Shown: positions 1 to 5,376 of the stretch, one piece after another
Numbering within the stretch: the first letter of the stretch is position 1
Layout: each line of letters begins with the position of its first letter
Assembly: GCA_017383945.1 (NCBI GenBank)
Contig: JAFNUQ010000097.1
Span: 1 to 7,697, forward strand
Direction: 5' to 3'
Length of the DNA stretch: 7,697 bases
Source: Bacteroidales bacterium
Lineage (GTDB): Bacteria; Bacteroidota; Bacteroidia; Bacteroidales; UBA932
The notes under the pieces: model-generated
Databases searched by the model: none
Told to the model about the DNA's origin: nothing
The model's input: only the letters and a program-made list of their open reading frames with translations
Program-made: the position numbers and the translations under genes

Positions 1-1
1 A

Positions 2-1597
2 CTCCGTTCTATCTTCTGGTTCAATCCGTTCTTCTGGATGGCAGAGAAGGACTTGGAGGAAGTGCAGGAGTGGGAAGCTGACAAGGATGTGCTGGATGAA
101 GGCTGGAACCTGAAAACATACAGAACAACCATATTCAAACAACTCTTTGGTTATAATCCGGATATATCCTGTGGGTTGAATCATTCATTGACAAAACAAA
201 GATTTATTATGATGACTCAATCTCATCGTGGCAAAGGGGCCTGGATCAGGCTGGCTGCCACACTCCCCGTAATTGCAGCAACTTTCTTTGCCTTCGGCTG
301 CGGAACAAAGCAGGCAGAGATGACTGAAGTTTCAACGAACTTGACTGATGGCACGGAAGCGACATATATTGACATATGCCCTCCATGCGACGCTACTGTC
401 AGCAATTCATTCACTGCCGGCAGAGCGGGACGATCTCACACTGGAATTGATTATGTCCTTAACGAAGGCGACCCGGTTTATGCAGCCGCTGATGGCAAGA
501 TTTCTAGCATTACACGAGACAACAGCAATGGTCTTATGGTAATATTGAAACATGCCGATGGCTATGAAACAAGGTATGCACATCTGTCTAAGGTCAACAT
601 ATGTACCGAGCTCAGCATAGAAAGTTCTGATACGAAAGTCAACAGGACATTCCAGATCATCACAGATGCAGATCACTCAGATCAAACCATTACAGGAAAA
701 GTAAAAAAAGGACAACTGATAGGATACGCCGGTTCGACAGGACGCGCTACAGGTTCGCATCTGCATTTTGAGGTTCGTCAAAATGACAAATCTATCGATC
801 CGGCTCCCCTCTTCACATCTGACAAGCTAATCAAAGCCCCGCTGCAGATTTATGTCATTAAAGATGGCGAGAACAGCGCTATAATCTGTAATGGAAAGCG
901 TATAGAGGTCTGTGAGATAGGTCAGATTGTGGCCGAGTACTTCGCTGGAGAGGAAATGTACAATGCTAAAGTTTCGATCTCTGCAGATGAGGGTGTTTCT
1001 ATGGGCATCATAACTGACATCAAGGAGCAACTGCGAAATGCTCGTGCATTGAAGGTCAGTTATGAGACTGATGACAGTGCGATTGAAAAGCATATGCCAC
1101 CAGCTCCGCAGAGCGAGGGGTATTTAGCCTTGGAAGATGCCCTCAAAGTCGTAGATCGCAGAAATATCATTGTTATGAGAGTAAACCATAATGGGGAGAT
1201 GTTTCTTGGAAGCACTTACGTGAAAGGTAGTCTGTACAATGATGAGCTGTATGGAAAAGAACTTGCCATGTTAAAAGAGCTAATCTCAAATCCAGAGGGC
1301 AAAGAAGATCGACCAGACTCGGAAATGAGGGACATTCAGATGCCTGATGGGTCGACAAGGCAGTTTAAGGTGAGTAATGCGGTGGTAACATTCCAGAACG
1401 ACAGAGGAACGTCGTTTGATGATTACACCAAGGCAATGAAACTTATCTTAACAGCATACAAGGAACTCCGTGAAGAGCTCTCGTTAGAAGTATTTGGAAA
1501 ACCTCTCGCTAATCTCTCCGCCGCAGAAATACAGGTAATCTATAGTGCTATTCCGATGGTTGTATCTGAAATAGAACATAAAGATATCAGACGCTAA
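2..1597 (+). CDS. M56 (BlaR1-like) sensor protease fused to M23 peptidase and tandem ExbD-like domains, 5'-partial
   Basis: The frame is open from base 2, so the ATG at 38 is internal and the gene starts upstream. 531 residues are visible (numbered from the codon at 2). Residues 1-72 are the end of an M56/BlaR1 domain: WFNPFFW, then EWEAD at 23-27 (the E-x-x-A-D that supplies the third zinc ligand in this family), then FGYNPDISCGLNHSLTKQRF. The HExxH is outside the window. About residues 79-99 form a hydrophobic helix ending in FAFGC. Residues about 125-272 are an M23/LytM domain with H146 and D150 in HTGID, H194 in YAHLS and H253/H255 in HLHFEV, so all expected zinc and catalytic residues are present. 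About 280-357 and 385-525 look like the two ExbD periplasmic domain types of Bacteroidota; the second contains FQNDRGTSFDDY and ends VVSEIEH. M56 proteins normally sense cell-wall damage and often pair with a BlaI repressor, which could lie upstream. The M56 tail and M23 calls are firm; the ExbD call is by recalled pattern. Confidence 0.88.
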   Translation, partial: LRSIFWFNPFFWMAEKDLEEVQEWEADKDVLDEGWNLKTYRTTIFKQLFGYNPDISCGLNHSLTKQRFIMMTQSHRGKGAWIRLAATLPVIAATFFAFGCGTKQAEMTEVSTNLTDGTEATYIDICPPCDATVSNSFTAGRAGRSHTGIDYVLNEGDPVYAAADGKISSITRDNSNGLMVILKHADGYETRYAHLSKVNICTELSIESSDTKVNRTFQIITDADHSDQTITGKVKKGQLIGYAGSTGRATGSHLHFEVRQNDKSIDPAPLFTSDKLIKAPLQIYVIKDGENSAIICNGKRIEVCEIGQIVAEYFAGEEMYNAKVSISADEGVSMGIITDIKEQLRNARALKVSYETDDSAIEKHMPPAPQSEGYLALEDALKVVDRRNIIVMRVNHNGEMFLGSTYVKGSLYNDELYGKELAMLKELISNPEGKEDRPDSEMRDIQMPDGSTRQFKVSNAVVTFQNDRGTSFDDYTKAMKLILTAYKELREELSLEVFGKPLANLSAAEIQVIYSAIPMVVSEIEHKDIRR

Positions 1598-1621
1598 CCT
1601 ATTAAATAGTGAAACATAAAT

Positions 1622-1656
1622 ATCCCAGTCAGAAGGCAAAAGTATCTGGCTGGGAT
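1622..1656 (+). terminator. Probable terminator hairpin after the M56-M23 gene
   Basis: A 12-bp stem with one G-T wobble (1622-1633 atcccagtcaga with 1645-1656 tctggctgggat) encloses an 11-nt loop, 25 bp after the stop codon. Only three T follow the stem, so it is a weak intrinsic terminator by U-tract criteria. It is still the best candidate 3' end for the upstream gene. Confidence 0.6.
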
Positions 1657-1660
1657 TTAA

Positions 1661-1680
1661 AGTGGTCGAATTTGACCACT
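1661..1680. repeat. Palindrome with GTCGAATT core
   Basis: AGTGGTC (1661-1667) pairs with GACCACT (1674-1680) around a 6-nt centre, making a perfect 7-bp stem four bases after the preceding hairpin. No T-tract follows on the plus strand. It could be a second transcript-end hairpin or a protein-binding palindrome; nothing nearby decides which. Confidence 0.5.
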
Positions 1681-1784
1681 ATAGAAAAGAAAAAGCCCCG
1701 CGCCTAAAGAATGAAAAAAATAAATAAATTTACCTACATAAGCGAAGCCTTGGTACTTGGGAAACCCGATATAATCCAGATGCT

Positions 1785-1808
1785 AAAGGTGTCGAATTCG
1801 GCACCTTT
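1785..1808. repeat. Near-perfect 24-bp palindrome
   Basis: AAAGGTGTCGAA pairs with TTCGGCACCTTT along its full length with one G-T wobble, and a short T-run follows on the plus strand. It shares the 8-bp core GTCGAATT with the palindrome at 1661-1680. Function is unknown: it may be a terminator-like hairpin or a binding site. Confidence 0.5.
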
Positions 1809-1827
1809 TGTACCTCTCCTGTACCCA

Positions 1828-1887
1828 ATAAAAATAAAAGAGCTCTAACTCTTTGATTTATAATCAGTTAAGAATTAAAGCTCTTTT
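1828..1887 (-). terminator. Intrinsic terminator of tRNA-Leu
   Basis: Read on the minus strand, a 9-bp stem (1879-1887 with 1836-1844, aaaagagct/agctctttt) begins 2 nt past the tRNA 3' end. It has an inner 5-bp stem (1846-1850 with 1866-1870) and is followed by the T-rich tract ATTTTTATT. This fits Rho-independent termination of the tRNA-Leu transcript. Confidence 0.75.
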
Positions 1888-1889
1888 TG

Positions 1890-1970
1890 TGCGGGCGAAG
1901 GGACTCGAACCCATACGCTTTCGGCACTAGATCCTAAGTCTAGCTTGTCTACCAATTTCAACACGCCCGC
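1890..1970 (-). tRNA. tRNA-Leu(TAG)
   Basis: Decodes CUA and related leucine codons. On the minus strand the acceptor stem GCGGGCG/CGCCCGC and discriminator A delimit 81 nt. The anticodon stem CTAGA/TCTAG holds the loop CTTAGGA, giving anticodon TAG at 1936-1934. A class II variable arm (TGCCGAAAGCGTA region) and the T-arm GGGTTCGAGTCCC are present. The 3' CCA is not encoded; CAA follows the discriminator. The gene is divergent from tRNA-Gln, with its own promoter and terminator. Confidence 0.97.
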
Positions 1971-1982
1971 GGATTAGGATTG

Positions 1983-1990
1983 CAAATATA
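1983..1990 (-). promoter_or_regulatory. -7 box of the tRNA-Leu promoter
   Basis: On the minus strand the sequence reads TATATTTG, an exact match to the Bacteroidota -7 consensus TAnnTTTG. The G is 13 nt from the mature tRNA 5' end, leaving a short leader to be removed by RNase P. It is the mirror image of the tRNA-Gln promoter. Confidence 0.8.
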
Positions 1991-2033
1991 GTCATTTTTA
2001 GTAAAAGAGAAAGTTTTTAATGGAAAGATTTTG

Positions 2034-2041
2034 TATATTTG
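2034..2041 (+). promoter_or_regulatory. -7 box of the tRNA-Gln promoter
   Basis: TATATTTG matches TAnnTTTG exactly and lies 12 nt before the tRNA 5' end. A T-rich run (2014-2018) about 20 bp upstream could serve as the -33 element. The 43 bp between this box and the opposite tRNA-Leu box carry both upstream elements. Confidence 0.8.
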
Positions 2042-2052
2042 CAGTCTGGAAC

Positions 2053-2126
2053 TGAGATATGGTGTAATGGTAGCACTACAGATTTTGGTTCTGTCTGTCT
2101 AGGTTCGAATCCTGGTATCTCAACCA
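2053..2126 (+). tRNA. tRNA-Gln(TTG)
   Basis: Decodes CAA and CAG. The acceptor stem TGAGATA (2053-2059) pairs with TATCTCA (2116-2122), with discriminator A at 2123. The anticodon stem ACAGA/TCTGT encloses TTTTGGT, giving anticodon TTG at 2085-2087. The T-arm is CTAGG/CCTGG around TTCGAAT. CCA at 2124-2126 is encoded, unlike in the neighbouring tRNA-Leu, so the mature 3' end can be read directly from the gene. A small hairpin at 2130-2146 lies in the 3' trailer. Confidence 0.97.
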
Positions 2127-2159
2127 TTGGTGCTGATTATCAGTACTTTAAAAGAAAGT

Positions 2160-2210
2160 GGGACTGAAATGTCATTTATCCTGACAATTTTCAGTCCCTT
2201 TTTTTGTTTT
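2160..2210 (+). terminator. Strong intrinsic terminator of tRNA-Gln
   Basis: GGGACTGAAA plus TGTCA (2160-2174) pairs with TGACA plus TTTCAGTCCC (2182-2198), giving 15 bp interrupted by a 2-nt bulge. Seven T, then G, then four more T follow. This is a textbook Rho-independent terminator, 34 nt after the tRNA. Confidence 0.92.
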
Positions 2211-2465
2211 CAAAAATCATTGTCGCTCTGGATGGCTCTTCTCGCCGACTGTTGCTCTGCCCGTTACGTCTGGTCGGATGCTTCCGTGGACGGAAACGGG
2301 CTCTAGTGCATACGAGTAGTAGTTTCTGAGGTGAGATGGGGGCAAAGCGGCTAGGTGCCGCACACAGGAGGAAGTTGGTGAAGTGCGTCGTGTGCGTAGA
2401 TGTGCTGTTTTGCACACGAGAGGCGTCACCAAGAGGCTGATGGGGTGCAGAGGAGGCCCTGCTAC
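2211..2465. other. Unexplained GC-rich, hairpin-rich intergenic block
   Basis: About 250 bp lie between two terminators that face each other, so the block should receive little read-through. It is visibly richer in G+C than the tRNA spacers. It contains several perfect hairpins: GCCCGTT/AACGGGC (2259-2265 with 2295-2301) with an inner TCCG/CGGA; GCGGC/GCCGC (2347-2361); and TCGTGTGC/GCACACGA (2388-2395 with 2412-2419). Two minus-strand frames stay open for 71-74 codons, but their peptides (rich in Ser, Thr, Arg and Pro) resemble nothing I recognise and no promoter precedes them. The block could be a structured RNA or a dispersed intergenic repeat; I cannot assign it. Confidence 0.45.
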
Positions 2466-2493
2466 AAAAAAAGTAGCCCGCGAGGAGCTACCT
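2466..2493 (-). terminator. Intrinsic terminator of the lipase-tadA operon
   Basis: On the minus strand GTAGC (2491-2487) pairs with GCTAC (2477-2473) around a 9-nt loop, and seven T follow. The stem contains the TAG stop codon of tadA, so the coding sequence ends inside the terminator. An A-tract on the other side gives it some bidirectional character. Confidence 0.8.
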
Positions 2494-2922
2494 TTTTCCT
2501 TTGAAATAATTTGTCATCAGCGTTGAGCACTTGTCGCCAAGGACTCCAGATGAAGTTTCTGTCTTTGGGTGCAGTAGGGAAGGACTATAAAGACTAAATC
2601 CTCGTTTGGGGTCAGAAGCTCCCCACACTAGGCGTCCCAACTGGGCCCATGCAAGAGCTGCTGCGCACATAGGGCAGGGCTCTACGGTGACATACAAAGT
2701 GCAGTCTTTTAGGTATTTACCTCCTAGAGATTCTGTTGCTGCAGTCAGTGCGATCATTTCTGCATGTGCGCTTGGGTCTGTCAGTCTCTCGGTCATATTG
2801 TGTCCCTTTGAGATAACACGGCCCTTACACACCACCACAGCCCCTATGGGGACTTCGTCTTCGCTCAAGGCAAGCTCGGCTTCCCTGAGTGCCTCACGCA
2901 TATATTTCTCGTCGAGGTCCAT
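2488..2922 (-). CDS. tadA: tRNA-specific adenosine-34 deaminase TadA
   Basis: Cytoplasmic enzyme expected to deaminate wobble adenosine to inosine in tRNA-Arg(ACG). At 144 aa it is of normal family length. The zinc-dependent cytidine/deoxycytidylate deaminase fold is marked by HAE (H53, catalytic E55) and PCPMC (C83 and C86, the other zinc ligands). The N-terminal helix MREALREAELA and the following VPIGAVVV strand are typical of TadA. The ATG overlaps the stop codon of the upstream lipase in TAATG, so translation is probably coupled to it. The two genes share one promoter upstream of the lipase. I see no functional link between tRNA editing and the lipase; the pairing may be only transcriptional. 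Other deaminases, such as guanine deaminase, are less likely given length and motifs. Confidence 0.93.
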   Translation of the reverse strand: MDLDEKYMREALREAELALSEDEVPIGAVVVCKGRVISKGHNMTERLTDPSAHAEMIALTAATESLGGKYLKDCTLYVTVEPCPMCAAALAWAQLGRLVWGASDPKRGFSLYSPSLLHPKTETSSGVLGDKCSTLMTNYFKGKR

Positions 2923-3839
2923 TACTTGATCATCTCAAGTACATCGTTCCAAACTTCTTCCTTGCCCACCTCGTTGAGGATCTCGTGGCGCATTCCCGGA
3001 TAGAGTTTGAGAGATGTATTGGCATATCCCACTTTGCGCATAAACTCTGCTGCCTCGCCGATGGCCTTCTCGCTCACAGCACAAGGGTCATCAGAGCCTG
3101 AGATGAAATACACCGGCAGAGAAGTCTTAGGAGACTTCCAACCCTTTGCAGAATAGCAATCCTTCATCAACTTGAGCAAACAGATAAAGCCATTGCAGGT
3201 AAAGCGGAACTGGCAGAGTGGATCTTCAAGGTATGCCTTGAGGATTTCCTCGTCTTTGCACAGCCAGGCATTTGGCCAGCCTTCGCTTTCAAACTTCTTG
3301 TTGTATGCTCCAAGAGACATGTTCTGCAGAAGTGCAGGACGATATCTCTCTCCGTGGAAGAATGCTGAAATCTTAGCGATGCCGATGCCGATACCCGCAA
3401 CAGGGTTGGCGCTTGGCGCACCACAGACAATCAGTTTGTCAATACTCTTGTCGTAACGCTTTGCAAAACAGCGTACTACCAGTGATCCCATACTATGTCC
3501 GAAGAGAGTGTGAGGGATGCTTGAATACTCGCTCTTTGCCCAGTCACACACCACCTTGGTATCATCAACCATAGCCTTCCAACCACCTTTATACATATAG
3601 CCTAGATCCTCGCTATCTTTTACAGACTCGCCGTGCCCACGATGATCGTGGATAACACAAGCATAACCGTTGGCTGCAAGGAACTCCATAAAAGGAATAT
3701 ATCTTTCCTTGTGCTCACACATTCCGTGTACCAACTGTACAACACCAATAGGACTGCTTTCTGGCTCTACAACCATCAATGAAAGCTCAAGATTGTCGGC
3801 AGATGCCGGAATTTTGTAGGTCTTTTTAAATGTCTTCAT
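2922..3839 (-). CDS. Alpha/beta hydrolase, monoacylglycerol lipase-like
   Basis: A 305-aa serine hydrolase of the Hydrolase_4 / monoacylglycerol lipase (PldB-like) group. Visible landmarks in order are the oxyanion HG at 38-39, DHRGHGES at 65-72, the nucleophile elbow GHSMG with S116, the acid in SGSDDP (D250 or D251) and the base H285 in GMRHEILNE. This is a complete catalytic triad and the family's usual size. No signal peptide is seen, so it is probably cytoplasmic. The expected reaction is hydrolysis of monoacylglycerols or lysophospholipids; the exact ester is inferred. It is first in an operon with tadA and divergent from glpK, whose product would consume the glycerol released. The start at 3839 matches the lysine-rich beginning of the protein and lies 6 nt from the end of a -7 box. 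Some members of this fold act on other esters or peptides. Confidence 0.85.
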   Translation of the reverse strand: MKTFKKTYKIPASADNLELSLMVVEPESSPIGVVQLVHGMCEHKERYIPFMEFLAANGYACVIHDHRGHGESVKDSEDLGYMYKGGWKAMVDDTKVVCDWAKSEYSSIPHTLFGHSMGSLVVRCFAKRYDKSIDKLIVCGAPSANPVAGIGIGIAKISAFFHGERYRPALLQNMSLGAYNKKFESEGWPNAWLCKDEEILKAYLEDPLCQFRFTCNGFICLLKLMKDCYSAKGWKSPKTSLPVYFISGSDDPCAVSEKAIGEAAEFMRKVGYANTSLKLYPGMRHEILNEVGKEEVWNDVLEMIK

Positions 3840-3844
3840 ATATG

Positions 3845-3852
3845 CAAATATA
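3845..3852 (-). promoter_or_regulatory. -7 box of the lipase-tadA operon
   Basis: Minus strand TATATTTG matches TAnnTTTG. Its G lies 6 nt before the lipase ATG, so transcription should begin at or within a few bases of the start codon. No ribosome binding site can fit between them. Confidence 0.7.
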
Positions 3853-3890
3853 CAAATATTCTAATACACGCGTCGAGAGAGAAAAAAAAC

Positions 3891-3898
3891 TATCTTTG
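3891..3898 (+). promoter_or_regulatory. -7 box of glpK
   Basis: TATCTTTG matches TAnnTTTG and ends 7 nt before the glpK ATG at 3905, implying a leader of only a few bases or none. The lipase -7 box lies 38 bp away on the other strand, so one regulator bound between them could control both units. Confidence 0.7.
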
Positions 3899-3904
3899 CA
3901 GTAT

Positions 3905-5374
3905 ATGAAAAAATATATTCTCTCTTTGGATCAGGGCACAAGCAGCTCTAAAGCAATATTATTTGATAGTAATGCCAACCTCGTGAGTTGTCATCAGAAG
4001 GAATACACCCAGCTGTTTCCTCGTCAGGGATGGGTGGAGCAAAACCCGCTGGAGATCTATTCTTCAATGCACGAAGTTATGCTCGAGGCTTTGGAAAAGG
4101 CCTCTGACGGCATCATAGAGGCAATTGGTATTGCCAATCAGAGAGAGACCACAATCGTATGGGATGCTCAGACATCTCGTCCGATCTGCAACGCAATAGT
4201 ATGGCAGGACCGCCGCACGGCAGCTTTCTGTGATGAACTCAAGGCACGCGGTCTGGAGAATATGATACGAGAGAAGACAGGCCTCATCATAGACGCCTAC
4301 TTCAGTGCCACTAAAATCAGGTGGATACTTGACAATGTGCCTGGTGCACGCGCCAAGGCAGAGCAGGGAAGATTGCGCTTTGGTACTGTTGATACCTGGC
4401 TCATCTGGAACCTCACTCACGGCAAGACACATTGCACGGATGTGACCAATGCGTCTCGTACTATGCTCTTTAATATCAATACATTAAGCTGGGATGAGGA
4501 GCTTCTCGATCTCTTTGGAATCCCTGCTTCAATGATGCCGCAGGTCTGCAGTTCAAGCGGAGTGGCCGGCGTTGCCGAAATCGGCAAATTAAGCATCCCG
4601 ATAGCAGGCGTTATCGGAGATCAGCAGTCCGCTCTATTTGGGCAGATGTGCGTGGAAGAAGGCTCAGTCAAGAATACCTACGGCACCGGTTGCTTCCTGC
4701 TGATGAATTGCGGCAGCAAGCCAGTATTCTCGCAGAACCGCCTCCTTACAACTGTAGCGTGGAAGATTGGGCAGCGCGTAGACTATGCCCTTGAGGGTAG
4801 CATCTTCGTGGCGGGAGCAGTAGTGCAATGGCTTCGCGACGGACTTGGCATAATTAAGAAAGCGAGCGAAATCGAAGAGCTTGCCGCTTCTGTGCCTGAC
4901 AACGGAGGCGTATATTTTGTTCCTACTCTCACCGGAATGGGCGCGCCATATTGGGATCAGAACGCGCGCGGAGTTATCGTGGGACTTACCCGCGGCTCGA
5001 CAGCGGCACACATCGCGCGAGCTGCGCTCGAAGGCATTGCCTTCCAGACGATGGACATCGTCAGCGCGATGGAAAAAGATGCAGGCATCCTCATCTCAGA
5101 GCTCAAAGTGGACGGCGGTGCTTCCAATAACAACCTCTTGATGCAGTTCCAAGCTGATGTGCTTGGTACAGAAGTGATTAGATCTAGCGTCACAGAAATT
5201 ACCGCTTTAGGTGCGGCATATATGGCAGGTCTTGGAGTAGGTGTCTGGACTTCAATTGAAGAATTGAAAAAAGGCTGGACAGCGGAAAAGAAGTTCCGCC
5301 GTCGAGCCTCTGAAAAGACTATGTGTGAAAGAAAGACAGCCTGGGCTGCAGCGGTCAAAAAGACCCTTGCCTAA
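3905..5374 (+). CDS. glpK: Glycerol kinase GlpK
   Basis: ATP-dependent phosphorylation of glycerol to sn-glycerol-3-phosphate in the cytoplasm, the first step of glycerol use. The protein has 489 aa, about the family norm. The FGGY kinase fold is shown by the N-terminal phosphate loop DQGTSSSK (9-16), NQRETT (78-83, with the substrate-binding R-E pair), W100, the motif [14 protein letters not shown] (131-144), [10 protein letters not shown] with catalytic D239, and the second signature around [12 protein letters not shown] (401-412). The frame is open further upstream, but the ATG at 3905 is chosen because [12 protein letters not shown] is the normal family start. The loop before GDQQ reads [10 protein letters not shown], shorter than in E. 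coli GlpK, where the fructose-1,6-bisphosphate site is found. No glycerol facilitator or glycerol-3-phosphate dehydrogenase gene is in view. The 3' end converges on the peptidase gene with a 2-bp gap. Confidence 0.96.
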   Translation: MKKYILSLDQGTSSSKAILFDSNANLVSCHQKEYTQLFPRQGWVEQNPLEIYSSMHEVMLEALEKASDGIIEAIGIANQRETTIVWDAQTSRPICNAIVWQDRRTAAFCDELKARGLENMIREKTGLIIDAYFSATKIRWILDNVPGARAKAEQGRLRFGTVDTWLIWNLTHGKTHCTDVTNASRTMLFNINTLSWDEELLDLFGIPASMMPQVCSSSGVAGVAEIGKLSIPIAGVIGDQQSALFGQMCVEEGSVKNTYGTGCFLLMNCGSKPVFSQNRLLTTVAWKIGQRVDYALEGSIFVAGAVVQWLRDGLGIIKKASEIEELAASVPDNGGVYFVPTLTGMGAPYWDQNARGVIVGLTRGSTAAHIARAALEGIAFQTMDIVSAMEKDAGILISELKVDGGASNNNLLMQFQADVLGTEVIRSSVTEITALGAAYMAGLGVGVWTSIEELKKGWTAEKKFRRRASEKTMCERKTAWAAAVKKTLA

Positions 5375-5376
5375 AG

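Larger units (their letters stand above)
1598..1827. other. Intergenic region between the M56-M23 gene and tRNA-Leu
   Basis: AT-rich DNA with no convincing gene. It holds the terminator-like hairpin at 1622-1656, the palindrome at 1661-1680, a longer palindrome at 1785-1808, and an open frame of 45 codons (1711-1848). That frame has no promoter motif or recognisable ribosome binding site, and its end runs into the tRNA terminator. The stretch downstream of a tRNA 3' end is a common insertion site for mobile elements, but I see no integrase, direct repeat or attachment core that would demonstrate one. Confidence 0.5.

Noticed and set aside
38..40. ATG at 38 as start of the first gene
   Set aside because: The frame is open to base 2, and the residues before it (RSIFWFNPFFW) are typical of the M56 family, so this methionine is internal.
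1711..1848. 45-codon open frame starting MKKINKFTYISEAL
   Set aside because: It has no TAnnTTTG promoter, the 24-bp palindrome lies within it, its end overlaps the tRNA-Leu terminator stem, and I recognise no family. Conservation in relatives would be needed to call it a gene.
1828..1970. Integrated mobile element at the tRNA-Leu 3' end
   Set aside because: tRNA-Leu genes are frequent integration sites and the flank is unusual, but no integrase, duplicated tRNA end or transposase is visible within the window.
2191..2432. Two overlapping minus-strand frames of 71 and 74 codons in the GC-rich block
   Set aside because: GC-rich DNA has few stop codons by chance. One frame runs into the tRNA-Gln terminator, neither has a promoter, and the peptides are low in recognisable structure.
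2211..2465. Known RNAs (RNase P RNA, tmRNA, SRP RNA, 6S RNA) in the GC-rich block
   Set aside because: I looked for their conserved cores on both strands and found none.
3830..3904. Upstream extension of the glpK frame by 25 codons
   Set aside because: It would cross the glpK -7 box and the divergent lipase promoter and start, and glycerol kinases begin at [12 protein letters not shown].
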